Origin: a virus
Direction: 5' to 3' (one strand)
Virus record (IMG/VR): IMGVR_UViG_3300035703_000046
Span: 27,315-91,314 of that record
Length of the DNA: 64,000 nt
The notes beneath the pieces were generated by a model. The model was not told the DNA's origin. It searched no databases and was given only the letters and a program-made list of their open reading frames with translations. The position numbers were made by a program, and so were the translations under genes. Below are positions 33,571 to 42,624 of the stretch, one piece after another. The first letter of the stretch is position 1. The number at the start of each line of letters is the position of its first letter.

Positions 33571-35535
33571 TTAACCTTTCTTGAACTTTAATAAATTGTT
33601 ATAAAAATTAATTTGTTTTTCTGTGGGAGATAATTTGCCATCACACTCTTTTCTAGAGCAGACCAAGGTCCAATTTTCTTGAGAGTGATAGGCTCGAAGA
33701 TAACCATTACATTTAGGACAGTTTTGAAAAGCAGTAAATCGATCTTCACTAGCAACTATATCATCATTCTTTTTAGAATAAGTTGATTTATAACTACATT
33801 TTGGAAACGATTTACAATAAACATAATGCGTAGAACCAAAAATATATTCATTGTTTTTGCTATTGCATTTAGGACATGAATTAATCGCATTTTTATTTAC
33901 ATTTTTTTCAACCTTAGATAATTCTTCGGAAAAATCTTTGTAAAAATTACTCAAAAAATCAACATATTCCATGGATCCAGCTTCTATCTTGTCCAAAGAT
34001 TGCTCCATGCTGGCAGTATAATCATAATTCATAAAGCTAAATTTAGAATTTAAATGATTAAAAACTTCTTCGCCAAGAGAGGTTGGTGCCAAGGTTTTAC
34101 CTTTGCTCTCTACGTATTGTCTTTCTTGTATTTTTGAAACTATTGCAGAATAAGTACTAGGTCTTCCAATTCCTCTTCTTTTAAGTTCTTCTAACAAAGT
34201 TTTTTCAGAGAATCTTGAAGGTGGCTTTGTTTGTTTTTCAGAAAGCTTTTCATTATTGATATTGGGAGATTCTCCAACTTCAAGATTAGGCAATATGCTA
34301 TCCGAGGATTTGTCATCGGAATCCTTGAATAAGGATAGCCATCCCTCAAAGTTTAAAATTCTACCGTGAGATTTAAACTCTGATCCGTTTTTTGATTTAA
34401 AAGTGATTGTTGTTGCGTCGTATATTGCTGGTTTTAGCTGAGATGCTAAAAATCTTTTCCAAATTAAATCGTATAATTTCTCTTCATCTTGAGGCAGTCC
34501 TGAACTATCAGGCAAATTATTTATATCAGTGGGTCGAACTGCTTCGTGTGCATCTTGAGCTTCAGCAGAGGCTCCATATAAATTAGGTTTAGATGGAAGA
34601 GCATAATGTTGAGCAGATAAATAATCTCTCGCTTGAGAGATAGCATCATCAGATACCCTAAAAGAATCAGTTCTCATGTAGGTAATTATACCCTTTTCGT
34701 ACAAAGATTGGGCTAATTTCATTGTTTTGGCACTGCCAAATCCCAAAATTGATGAAGAAGATCCCATTAAAGCAGCGGTATCAAATGGAGGAAAGGGATT
34801 TTGCTTTTTTTGAGATTTATCTAAATTAGATACTTTAATTCCTGATTTTAAGGATTCTAATACTTTTTTACCTTTTTCTGCATCAGTAATTTTATCTGAA
34901 TATTTGATTTCAAAATTAATTTTATCTTTTGAGCCATTTGCCGTTACCGTATAATAAGTTTCCGGTTTAAAAGATTCAATTTCTTTCTCTTTTTCTACAA
35001 TCAACTTTAATGCAACAGATTGAGTTCTTCCAGCTGACAAAGAAGTCTTAGACTCTTCTGCCTTTCTTAAATATCCTGAAACTCCAAAACCAACTATACG
35101 GTCAATGATTCTACGAGCTTGTTGGGCATTATAAAGCTGTTCATCAAGTCCTCTAGAAGATTTAATTGATTCAAGAATAGCTTTTTTAGTATATTCTTTA
35201 AATAAGACTCTTTTAATTGGTTTGTTGAATTTTTTTAATTCCTCAGATAAATGCCAAGAAATTGCTTCGCCCTCTCTATCAGGATCGGAAGCGAGCAATA
35301 TTAACTCAGCTTCTTTTGCAGCTTTATTAATATTTTCCATTTGATTTCTTTTATCTTGCAATAAAGAATAATAAGTTTTAAAATTATTTTTAATATCTAC
35401 GCCCCAGGTGGCTTTGGTTGTATCTAAATCAAACATATGACCAAAGCTAGAAAGTATTTTATATTCTTTACCTAAGTATTTTGATAAAGTTTTTGCTTTT
35501 GTTGGAGATTCTACGATAAGTAGTACGCTAGACAT
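33571..35535 (-). CDS. topA: DNA topoisomerase I
   Basis: 654 residues, type IA. The TOPRIM domain starts LLIVESPTKAKTLSKYLGKE and includes LASDPDREGEAISWHL, the DxDxEG metal site. YEKGIITYMRTDSFRVS contains the catalytic Tyr. LLEELKRRGIGRPSTYSAIV is the conserved central motif. Near the C-terminus are two or three zinc-ribbon-like segments (CPKCNSKNNE..., CPKCNGYLRAY...CSRKEC). It relaxes negatively supercoiled DNA, helping replication or transcription of a large phage genome. E. coli TopA is longer (865). It is followed downstream by bS21. Confidence 0.95.
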   Translation of the reverse strand: MSSVLLIVESPTKAKTLSKYLGKEYKILSSFGHMFDLDTTKATWGVDIKNNFKTYYSLLQDKRNQMENINKAAKEAELILLASDPDREGEAISWHLSEELKKFNKPIKRVLFKEYTKKAILESIKSSRGLDEQLYNAQQARRIIDRIVGFGVSGYLRKAEESKTSLSAGRTQSVALKLIVEKEKEIESFKPETYYTVTANGSKDKINFEIKYSDKITDAEKGKKVLESLKSGIKVSNLDKSQKKQNPFPPFDTAALMGSSSSILGFGSAKTMKLAQSLYEKGIITYMRTDSFRVSDDAISQARDYLSAQHYALPSKPNLYGASAEAQDAHEAVRPTDINNLPDSSGLPQDEEKLYDLIWKRFLASQLKPAIYDATTITFKSKNGSEFKSHGRILNFEGWLSLFKDSDDKSSDSILPNLEVGESPNINNEKLSEKQTKPPSRFSEKTLLEELKRRGIGRPSTYSAIVSKIQERQYVESKGKTLAPTSLGEEVFNHLNSKFSFMNYDYTASMEQSLDKIEAGSMEYVDFLSNFYKDFSEELSKVEKNVNKNAINSCPKCNSKNNEYIFGSTHYVYCKSFPKCSYKSTYSKKNDDIVASEDRFTAFQNCPKCNGYLRAYHSQENWTLVCSRKECDGKLSPTEKQINFYNNLLKFKKG

Positions 35536-35561
35536 ATGAATTTTTTCCTATATTATTAGAT

Positions 35562-35987
35562 ATGGATGGAATATTAATTAAATATTTCAAACCAACCATC
35601 GACAAACTTGCTTACAGCAAGGAGTTGAATTCTTATCTATTAAATTTACTTGTTACTATTGATAAGTTAGAAAACTTGTCTAAAAACAGTTTAACATTAA
35701 AATATATTGAAGCTCAAAGCAATTATAATTTTAATTTGTATCAATCTTTAGGAGACTGGATATTGTTCTGCCAGGTTAATATGCCAGAGCATTTAAAAAA
35801 TGCAGAAGAAAAATATTACAACGCATTAGCTCAAAACTCCTACTATCATTGTTACATTATGCTAAAACGTCAATGGAAACTATTTGAGGAATTAGCGGAT
35901 ATGTATCCAAATATCGTCAAAGATCTCCGAATTTCAGTGAAAAGGTCTGCTTTTCACGATGCTATTGGCAGTAGAAAATTTTACTAA
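35562..35987 (+). CDS. Hypothetical plus-strand protein
   Basis: 141 residues, unrecognised, helical with many Tyr and Asn (YSKELNSYLLNLLVTIDKLE, YYNALAQNSYYHCYIMLKRQ). It is transcribed divergently from topA (26 bases apart), and its last 54 bases overlap the end of the convergent phosphatase gene. It is one of six plus-strand genes in the window. No catalytic motif is seen. Confidence 0.65.
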   Translation: MDGILIKYFKPTIDKLAYSKELNSYLLNLLVTIDKLENLSKNSLTLKYIEAQSNYNFNLYQSLGDWILFCQVNMPEHLKNAEEKYYNALAQNSYYHCYIMLKRQWKLFEELADMYPNIVKDLRISVKRSAFHDAIGSRKFY

Positions 35988-36773
35988 TTTTGATTTGTCA
36001 TTTTCGGCAACAAAAGCTTCTCTGGAATTTGCTTCAAGTATAAGCAATCTTCTGGGGCTGCCAGCATCTAACATCATAAATTTATCATGAAATAATGGAA
36101 TTGGTCCGTTATGTCCAGAAATTATTGTTTTTTGCCAGGGCAATGACTGATTATTTGCAATTGAATATTTGACAAATTCAAAAAGCTTCCTATCCCAATA
36201 AATAACTTCCGGGGCATGTTTTTCCCATGGAATTTTAGGATTGCCGCCGCCATGAATAAAACAAAAACGATCCGTTTCATAAAAATCTAAGCAATTCATC
36301 ATAAAATCTAAGTGAGATTCTGGAATTAAATTAAATTTTTTTGCAGCAAAAGAGTTTATACTAGATGACATCAAATCAGGTGGCACCTGACCATTTTGCT
36401 TAGCAATATTTAAATATCCAGCTAAAGTCAAATTTCCTCCATTGGCAAGCCACATTTTCCATTGGGCAGCATACTCAACGGGCAAATAATTTGGATATTT
36501 TTCCAACCCCATAAGCAACATATACTCATGATTGCCTTTTAAACAAATAACTTGATCTGGATATTCTTTCTTAAGATCAATTAAAGTTTGAATTACTAGT
36601 GGAGAATCCAAATGACGATCTATATAATCTCCTAAAAATATTAGCATGTCTTTTTTACCACCTTGATTCCTTAATGGTAAAATTCTAACTAAAAATTTTT
36701 CTAAAAGATCTACTGCTCCGTGAATATCAGGAATTACATAAATGCAATTTTGGGAAGGTCTCCACTTGCTCAT
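35934..36773 (-). CDS. PPP-type metallophosphatase (serine/threonine phosphatase-like)
   Basis: 279 residues. Motifs are in order: IPDIHGAVDLLEKFL (GDxHG type), FLGDYIDRH (GDxxDRG type), CLKGNHEYML (GNHE), FIHGGGNPKIP and IISGHNGPIP (distal His). This is the two-metal active site of PPP-family phosphatases such as lambda PP; the protein could dephosphorylate host proteins, nucleotides or diadenosine polyphosphates. A second, less similar copy of this type is at 44004-44750. Its C-terminus overlaps the convergent plus-strand gene. Confidence 0.88.
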   Translation of the reverse strand: MSKWRPSQNCIYVIPDIHGAVDLLEKFLVRILPLRNQGGKKDMLIFLGDYIDRHLDSPLVIQTLIDLKKEYPDQVICLKGNHEYMLLMGLEKYPNYLPVEYAAQWKMWLANGGNLTLAGYLNIAKQNGQVPPDLMSSSINSFAAKKFNLIPESHLDFMMNCLDFYETDRFCFIHGGGNPKIPWEKHAPEVIYWDRKLFEFVKYSIANNQSLPWQKTIISGHNGPIPLFHDKFMMLDAGSPRRLLILEANSREAFVAENDKSKLVKFSTANSIVKSRPFH

Positions 36774-37208
36774 TCATATTCCTATCGATTTCATAGTTTG
36801 CTGCAAAGATTTTAGTTCAGTCCCGAGCAGAGATGATACTTCAATTTTACTGCTATTATAATCAAAGCATAAAACTTCTTCTGAAGAAAGAAATACCGCA
36901 GAAGACTCTTCCCTAAGAACATTTTTTAATGTTTTATGATTGTTTTTAATATGATTAATTACGCCATCTAAAGATGATAGATTGTATTGATTATCTGGTA
37001 GATAAATAGAAAATTTATGAAGTGTTTTACCATTAAAAATGGCAAATTGCATCATTTGAGCGGAAAGAGAATTAAATAGAGAAGTGGAGCTTAAATCATC
37101 CATTTTTGAATGACCTGGCATAAACCAAGGAGGAGCTTCAGATTTATAATTTGAAGCCATATTTTTCATGGAAGAGGCAAGTATTTCATTTAAGTCAAAA
37201 TTTTTCAT
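36774..37208 (-). CDS. Hypothetical protein
   Basis: 144 residues, unrecognised. It starts with a helix (LNEILASSMKNMASNYKSEA), then has a mixed region (QMMQFAIFNGKTLHKFSIYL) and LSSEEVLCFDYNSSKIEVSS near the end. Its start codon overlaps the next gene's end by 4 bases, and its stop lies next to the phosphatase start, so it is part of one operon. No motif for function is seen. Confidence 0.6.
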   Translation of the reverse strand: MKNFDLNEILASSMKNMASNYKSEAPPWFMPGHSKMDDLSSTSLFNSLSAQMMQFAIFNGKTLHKFSIYLPDNQYNLSSLDGVINHIKNNHKTLKNVLREESSAVFLSSEEVLCFDYNSSKIEVSSLLGTELKSLQQTMKSIGI

Positions 37209-38617
37209 GATTTTATCTTTCTTTTTTCTTTATTAATAATAAAATACACTTTATCAACTACAGCCCTGCGAATTCTTTGCAAGAAAACTAAAGAGTGCAT
37301 TTCATAATGAGATGCTATTCTAAAATGTTTTACTTGTACCGGAGTTCCCGCAGATAAATTAGTTTTAATTTCATTGAACGTATAATGTTCAACTGAGTCT
37401 AATATATCTTCTCCGTGAGATGAGACAGAGATTAATTTACCAATAAAACATGGTCCATAATCTTTGATTTGCTTGCCTCCAATATAATTTTCTAACGTTT
37501 CATTAGGAATGATTCCATTGTCTTTTACTATCGAAGAGTAAGTTGATATACCTAAAAATAAAGACAATTTAGGATCGCAAGGATCCGTAATTTCATATGA
37601 ATTTTTTCCCTTAACGATATTAAATGGCAAGTAGTTCAACATCAAATCTGCATATTCTTGAAATATTTGACATTGTAAAGGATACTTTGAAACATTTTTT
37701 TGATGACCAAGATACATAGTCATTTCATAGGGCAATTTATCTAGAAGATTGATAAATGCCTGATACATTAGTTCTTTTTGAACTATTGTTGCCGTTGTAG
37801 CCGTATTGTGAAGTGATTTTTGCTGCTGAATTAAGGTGTCTTTGATTAGAAAGAATTGCTGCTCAAGATCTTGGCTTAAGATAAATTCTTCCTGCTCGGT
37901 AATGGAAGAACTTGATAAAAATTTTTCTAAAGAAGAATCATTATCTGATGAGATTTTATCATTTAATGATTTTATATCCCTAGAAGTAAGCGCAACAGGA
38001 TGAGACCCTGGACAATATTCTGATTTAAAACCTATAAATCCGCATGTATAAGGACATGGAAAAATACCATTATCAAAAGCAGAATCAGGAATCCATTTTT
38101 TACAATCTGGACACCTGACACCTTTTTTAGAATGATTGCTAAAAATTTTTCTTAGTTCAATTTTATTTGAAGATTGTTGTGAATTTGCAGATGTAAAATT
38201 ATCACAAACTTCACTACATCGTTTACAATGATACAGTCCATTTTTAACAGACAAAAATTCTTTATGTTTATCCGTCTTACACAGCGGACAAACTGGCTTA
38301 TTTACCAACTCATTAGTAGAATTTTCAATTAATTTTTCTGATTTTAAATTAGATAATGTTTTAATTAAGTAATGATGTAAATTTATATTATTTTGCCAAT
38401 GCTTTTTCTTAAAAAGAAAAGTGGTAACTGCCTGGCTAATTGATTGTTTTGCATTTGCTTCAAATGCACTTTGAGCTAAGCGATCACTTTGTTTGGCTGC
38501 AATAGAAAAATTTCTAATTACAGGGAGATATTTAATGTGTAATTCTGGCAAAATCCAGGAAAGGTCAGATTCCGATAGGCTTGGGGCTTGTTGACTGATA
38601 GTTTGAATGATATCCAT
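37205..38617 (-). CDS. Large hypothetical protein with several zinc-binding motifs
   Basis: 470 residues, unrecognised. In the first half are three Cys clusters: VCPLCKTDKHKE with YHCKRCSEVC, GVRCPDCKKWIPD with FPCPYTCGFIG, and CPGSHP. They look like two or three small zinc ribbons and suggest nucleic-acid binding or a scaffold. The C-terminal half is helical, then mixed (LFLGISTYSSIVKDNG, GPCFIGKLISVSS). A transcription or virion-assembly role is possible. It is followed by the 144-residue gene with overlap and preceded by DUF192 at 3 bases. Confidence 0.65.
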   Translation of the reverse strand: MDIIQTISQQAPSLSESDLSWILPELHIKYLPVIRNFSIAAKQSDRLAQSAFEANAKQSISQAVTTFLFKKKHWQNNINLHHYLIKTLSNLKSEKLIENSTNELVNKPVCPLCKTDKHKEFLSVKNGLYHCKRCSEVCDNFTSANSQQSSNKIELRKIFSNHSKKGVRCPDCKKWIPDSAFDNGIFPCPYTCGFIGFKSEYCPGSHPVALTSRDIKSLNDKISSDNDSSLEKFLSSSSITEQEEFILSQDLEQQFFLIKDTLIQQQKSLHNTATTATIVQKELMYQAFINLLDKLPYEMTMYLGHQKNVSKYPLQCQIFQEYADLMLNYLPFNIVKGKNSYEITDPCDPKLSLFLGISTYSSIVKDNGIIPNETLENYIGGKQIKDYGPCFIGKLISVSSHGEDILDSVEHYTFNEIKTNLSAGTPVQVKHFRIASHYEMHSLVFLQRIRRAVVDKVYFIINKEKRKIKS

Positions 38618-38620
38618 AAA

Positions 38621-39022
38621 TCATATTTTTCCTTTTTTGTTAAGGATTAAATCGTATTTTTTAGCAATGCTTTTAATAGAATATTCTAGCTTTATAGGAT
38701 CGCCAATCCTTATTGGAAAGTGATTTAGCAACCCTCTTGGGAATTCAACTATTAGATCGGATTCTTGATTGCAGCAAATCTGCTCTAAAGAAAATGGAAC
38801 TCCAGGCAAGCGATCTACTATAAGACCGTCGCACGCAAAGATCAAGTCCAATGCCATGGGAGTATTTTTCATCCAAAAAGATCTAACAGATTTGTTACTT
38901 GGAAAAGCCATAATAGTAGGAGTTATGCAATGCATAAGACCTACCTCTTGTTCTTCTGGGCTTATAGCAAATTTGGCAGGAAATTTTAAATCATTAATAA
39001 TGACAAAATCATTCTGGCGCAT
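38621..39022 (-). CDS. DUF192 family protein
   Basis: 133 residues. SVRSFWMKNTPMALDLIFAC is the DUF192 signature (FWMKNTxxPLDxxF). GLIVDRLPGVPFSLEQICCN and IRIGDPIKLEYSIK complete the small beta-barrel fold. In bacteria the family often has a signal peptide; here none is visible, so the protein is presumably cytoplasmic. The function of the family is not settled. The start codon overlaps the upstream coiled-coil gene. Confidence 0.85.
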   Translation of the reverse strand: MRQNDFVIINDLKFPAKFAISPEEQEVGLMHCITPTIMAFPSNKSVRSFWMKNTPMALDLIFACDGLIVDRLPGVPFSLEQICCNQESDLIVEFPRGLLNHFPIRIGDPIKLEYSIKSIAKKYDLILNKKGKI

Positions 39023-40748
39023 TTTCTTCCGCAGTAGTAATTGGATTTGGGTTTGGATTTACAAATTTTAGACTTTCTAATGTATTTTTCAGACCTCTTA
39101 ACTCTGATAGATCTGAATATTTAATATCTATTTTATGTTGATTTTTTACCCTGTCCTCTCTGCGCAAGAATGAAGAGTAAATATCTCCTAATTTAAACAT
39201 ATTATTCATTAATTTAATTAATAATTTATTTAAATTTTCAGACAAAGTTAAGATGTTGACGGGCGAGCTGTTTGGATCTTCTAGTGCATTTAATAAGCTA
39301 GAAATTTCTTTTCTAAGCTCTTTGGACATCTCATAAGTGTCTAATTGAACGATATCAAAGCTATCCGGCACTTTGATAGGGTCTAAATTAGCTCCTATAT
39401 ATTGAGACCGGAGCCAGTTTTGAAAAGAAGCTTCTTTAATAAGAGAATAATCGGAAAAATGAGATAAGACACTGAGAAATCCAGCTTTTTCATCAGGAAA
39501 AATTTCTATTAATTTTTGAATTAATTCTGCGAAAGAAGAATCATTAGGAATATCTTTAAAACTTCCAATAGGGGTTTTTCCTGTTCCTAATTCTCCAAAG
39601 CCTTGACCTTCAATATAAGGCTTATTTACTTTAATAAAATTAACAATTTTTCTTATTTCTTTATATAATTCTTTAAATCGGTCATTTTCTAATGCTATTT
39701 CATTAGCAGTCATGCGCTTTGTCATTGGAGCTAAAAATTTCTTATGATACTGCTCATAACTTTTAATATACGTATCCAATTGACTTAAATAAACACCATC
39801 TCCAGAATAAAGATTTGGAGAATTTAGTATGCCTGCTACCGTAATTTTAGCAGAAATAAAATCTCCAAGAATTTTATTAATTTGCTTGTCATTAAGCACT
39901 TCTTTAACAAGCTCTGATAAATTTTTTCTACCTTTGTCCTCTTCGGCATCATCTTCTCCGCCTAAATCGCCCTCCTCAATTGGCTTACCTTCTTCGCTCT
40001 CATCCCCATCTTCATCTTTGGGCTTTGGCGCTTGAGGTAATTCATTCTTTTTCCTAAGAGATTCGAGTTCTTGATATAATTTTTTATTTTGCTTTCTAAG
40101 ATCTGATAATTCTTGTTGAAATTTACGAGAATTTTCTTCGCTTATTTTTAATTCTTCAGGTAAAAAATCGCTTAGTTTTTTAGCACTTTCAACATAAGCG
40201 GCTAAATATTTTTTTACAATTGTATTTAAAGTTGTAAAAGAATTAGGTATTTTAACTCTTCCTAAAGTTAATAATTGTGATTCAAATTCTTTTAATTTAT
40301 CTAAAATGTCTACCAAAGAATACATCATATTAACGATGTATTTTTTCTGTGGACCCTTTAATTTGAATCTAGATAAAAATCTAGACCCCCACCAAGAAGC
40401 ATAGCTAATAAGCTCTGCCATTTTTATAATCTCTAATTCCGTATTGGAAGAGGCTTTTTTATCTATGCTTAAAGCATATGATTCTTGTTCTTTAGTAATA
40501 TTTTTAGCTTCTTCAATTAACTTAGAGGCACTGTTTGCCAACTCGCTAATAAAAGTACCTATTTGGGAAGGTGGAATTTGATCAATATCCATCGGAGGGA
40601 TCCCGTGCTTGGTATCGCCGGTCCCATTTATGCCTTTTTTCAAAGCAATGACATCTCCAATAAATTTCTTGGTTTCTTCGTTCCATTGCTTTTTCTTAAC
40701 CCGTAATGCTAAACGCTTAGGGTTTTTTGTCTTGGCTAATTTATCCAT
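39009..40748 (-). CDS. Large hypothetical protein with coiled-coil and acidic linker
   Basis: 579 residues, mostly helical. A coiled coil occurs at about 205-245 (SRKFQQELSDLRKQNKKLYQ and on), followed by an acidic linker (DEDGDESEEGKPIEEGDLGG). The two halves around it are helical bundles without recognised motifs. The N-terminus is basic (KNPKRLALRVKKKQWNEETK). It could be a scaffold, a tail-tape-related protein or an internal virion protein. It is adjacent to clpP, where scaffold and protease genes are sometimes paired, but the evidence is weak. Confidence 0.65.
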   Translation of the reverse strand: MDKLAKTKNPKRLALRVKKKQWNEETKKFIGDVIALKKGINGTGDTKHGIPPMDIDQIPPSQIGTFISELANSASKLIEEAKNITKEQESYALSIDKKASSNTELEIIKMAELISYASWWGSRFLSRFKLKGPQKKYIVNMMYSLVDILDKLKEFESQLLTLGRVKIPNSFTTLNTIVKKYLAAYVESAKKLSDFLPEELKISEENSRKFQQELSDLRKQNKKLYQELESLRKKNELPQAPKPKDEDGDESEEGKPIEEGDLGGEDDAEEDKGRKNLSELVKEVLNDKQINKILGDFISAKITVAGILNSPNLYSGDGVYLSQLDTYIKSYEQYHKKFLAPMTKRMTANEIALENDRFKELYKEIRKIVNFIKVNKPYIEGQGFGELGTGKTPIGSFKDIPNDSSFAELIQKLIEIFPDEKAGFLSVLSHFSDYSLIKEASFQNWLRSQYIGANLDPIKVPDSFDIVQLDTYEMSKELRKEISSLLNALEDPNSSPVNILTLSENLNKLLIKLMNNMFKLGDIYSSFLRREDRVKNQHKIDIKYSDLSELRGLKNTLESLKFVNPNPNPITTAEENAPE

Positions 40749-40767
40749 GTCATTATGACAAAATATT

Positions 40768-41361
40768 CTATTTTTTTAATGGAGGTATTTTTTTTGTTGG
40801 CTCAATTACTTGATCAATTAATCCATATTTTAAAGCCTCTTCGGCTGTAAAATATCTATCTTTTTTAAAATCTCTTTTAACCTTAGATAAGGTTTGTTTA
40901 GTATGGCGGGCAATAATCTCCATTAATGACTGATTTAATTGCTTTATTCTTTTACTTTCATCTTCGATTTCTTCTTGAGTTCCTGATAGTTCAGATGTTT
41001 GAACTCCATGAATCATAATTTTAGAATGAGGATAGGCATACCTTTTACCACGAGATCCTGCTGCTAAAATATAACCCGCACTAGAATAAGATTCCCCAAT
41101 ACAAATAGTAGATACCGGAGAAGAAATCCATTGAATTGTATCATAAATAGTCAATAGACCGCTATCAATATCTCCGCCTTGAGAATTGATATAAACAGTA
41201 ATTTCTTCTTGCTTTACGGCGTTTAACCATAAAAGCTGCGCTGCTAAATTGGCAGCAGATTGAACATGAATATCGCCCAATAAAAATACTGAGCGATTTT
41301 CAAATAAATTTTTATATATTTCAGCGTCTAGCCTATGCGGTCCTAACTGTTCATCATCCAT
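40768..41361 (-). CDS. clpP: ClpP-like serine protease
   Basis: 197 residues, typical for ClpP. IGESYSSAGYILAAG contains the nucleophile Ser93, IMIHGV has His118 and KKDRYFTAEEALKYGLIDQV has the Asp168 of the triad, with the usual EEAxxYGLID end. ITVYINSQGGDIDSGLLTIY is the oxyanion-hole strand. It may form a barrel with a host ClpA/ClpX ATPase to degrade host proteins, or act as a prohead protease. The usual Ser-Met of the family is Ser-Ser here. AAGGG upstream supports the start. The neighbouring large coiled-coil protein could be a substrate. Confidence 0.92.
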   Translation of the reverse strand: MDDEQLGPHRLDAEIYKNLFENRSVFLLGDIHVQSAANLAAQLLWLNAVKQEEITVYINSQGGDIDSGLLTIYDTIQWISSPVSTICIGESYSSAGYILAAGSRGKRYAYPHSKIMIHGVQTSELSGTQEEIEDESKRIKQLNQSLMEIIARHTKQTLSKVKRDFKKDRYFTAEEALKYGLIDQVIEPTKKIPPLKK

Positions 41362-41386
41362 GATAGACCCTTGCTTTTAAATATAT

Positions 41387-41749
41387 TCAAATTAATCCGC
41401 GTTTTTTATTTAATTCCATCTGCTCTGCACATGAAATACAAAAAGAACAGTCCGGAATTGCTTTCAATCTAGCTTCTGAAATTTCTTCTTCACATTCTTC
41501 GCAGTGACCAAATGTGCCTTGAGCAATTTTCATTAAAGAATTTTCAATTTTAATTAGAGATATCTTGTCTCTAGATGAGAGAGAATCCGATAAAGCTTTC
41601 ATTTGACCTAATGAAACAATATCTGCTTCATCCCCGCCTACATCAGCCTCGTCAGATGCTCGTGATAAAGAATTTTTTAAAATTTTAGCATGTTCAATTA
41701 AAAATAATTCTTTAAATTTTACTAATTTATCTTTTGAAAGACCCATCAT
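41387..41749 (-). CDS. DksA/TraR-like RNA-polymerase-binding zinc-finger protein
   Basis: 120 residues. The zinc finger is C-x2-C (GHCEECEEEI) and C-x2-C (FCISCAEQ), as in DksA. The upstream coiled-coil hairpin has SDEADVGGDEADIVSLG at its tip, keeping the DxxD acidic pattern that DksA inserts into the RNA polymerase secondary channel, though not the following Ala. It is shorter than E. coli DksA (151), nearer to phage and plasmid TraR forms. It could down-regulate host stable-RNA promoters or adjust phage promoters. It is 26 bases upstream of clpP in the same direction. Confidence 0.85.
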   Translation of the reverse strand: MMGLSKDKLVKFKELFLIEHAKILKNSLSRASDEADVGGDEADIVSLGQMKALSDSLSSRDKISLIKIENSLMKIAQGTFGHCEECEEEISEARLKAIPDCSFCISCAEQMELNKKRGLI

Positions 41750-41786
41750 TTTCCTATTACCTTAAGTTTTGATTAATATTTGTTTA

Positions 41787-42260
41787 TTACATGGCGTGAA
41801 AGATAATTAAATCTTTCTTAATTGGAGAGGTGGAAGGCAAAGCTTTATTTATATTGGAATCAACCCTCTCAGAGGCAATAAATAAAACCTCATCATTTTT
41901 TCCAACAATATTAAACACTGATCCCTTCCAACCGCTATAAGTTCCAAATCCTAAAAATGAAGAAATATTAGTGGTATTTGGATTAATTGTATTTTTAAAT
42001 TTATTTATTTTAATATTTTTATCTTCTTTACCTAAAGATTTAACGTCATAGCAAGGACCTATAATTTCCTCAGGATCAATCCCGTGAAGATCGCGGTAGG
42101 CTTTTGAAGCTTTATCAGCAGTAAAAGATTTAATTTCATCTTCAGAGGCTGAATTTGGAGAATAAATTTTTTCTACTATAAGCTTATCTTTACAAGATAT
42201 ACATACCCAAAAAATAGAACGCTTTCCCGAAGACGATCCTTCTTTTCTTCCTCTTGGCAT
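41787..42260 (-). CDS. Hypothetical protein with CxxC motif
   Basis: 157 residues, unrecognised. A basic N-terminus, MPRGRKEGSSSGKRS, is followed by IFWVCISCKDKLIVEK with a CxxC that may bind zinc. The middle is helical and acidic, and the C-terminus is strand-like (TYSGWKGSVFNIVGKNDEVL, then LIIFHAM). It is 37 bases upstream of the DksA-like gene in the same operon. Confidence 0.6.
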   Translation of the reverse strand: MPRGRKEGSSSGKRSIFWVCISCKDKLIVEKIYSPNSASEDEIKSFTADKASKAYRDLHGIDPEEIIGPCYDVKSLGKEDKNIKINKFKNTINPNTTNISSFLGFGTYSGWKGSVFNIVGKNDEVLFIASERVDSNINKALPSTSPIKKDLIIFHAM

Positions 42261-42264
42261 ATTA

Positions 42265-42624
42265 TTATTCCTTTTGCAATAGTTTAATTTTTTCTTTTAA
42301 TTTTAAATCGGGCATAAACTTTACCATTATTTTTCCTTCAGAATTTAAATGGTCTAGTTCCACAATATGTAAAGTTCCAAATCCGTTTAAATGAAACTCT
42401 TTATCGTAAATTAGTTTTTCTAATAAAAATTCATCTATAATTTTATAGACATCATGCAACATTCTTTGATCTAAAGTTTTGCCCATCCTTGCCCAAACTT
42501 TGTCCATGATTTTCTCAGGCTGAATAGTATATTCTTTTCTCAATAAAGAATATCTAGATTTTTTTGTTTTCTTTCTTAGCTTTTGAAACTTATGGTGCTG
42601 AGTTTTTGTTCTTTTTCTAACCAT
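42265..42624 (-). CDS. HU/IHF-like DNA-binding protein with basic N-terminal extension
   Basis: 119 residues. The first 30 are very basic (RKRTKTQHHKFQKLRKKTKK). The rest resembles the HU fold: a helical dimer region (QRMLHDVYKIIDEFLLEKLI), then FHLNGFGTLHIVELDHLN, which is close to the HU pattern GFGTFxV, and a strand-like end (GKIMVKFMPDLKLKEKIK). If so, it bends or coats DNA and may organise the phage genome. AAAGGAG upstream supports the start. The length and the weak match keep this tentative. Confidence 0.5.
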   Translation of the reverse strand: MVRKRTKTQHHKFQKLRKKTKKSRYSLLRKEYTIQPEKIMDKVWARMGKTLDQRMLHDVYKIIDEFLLEKLIYDKEFHLNGFGTLHIVELDHLNSEGKIMVKFMPDLKLKEKIKLLQKE

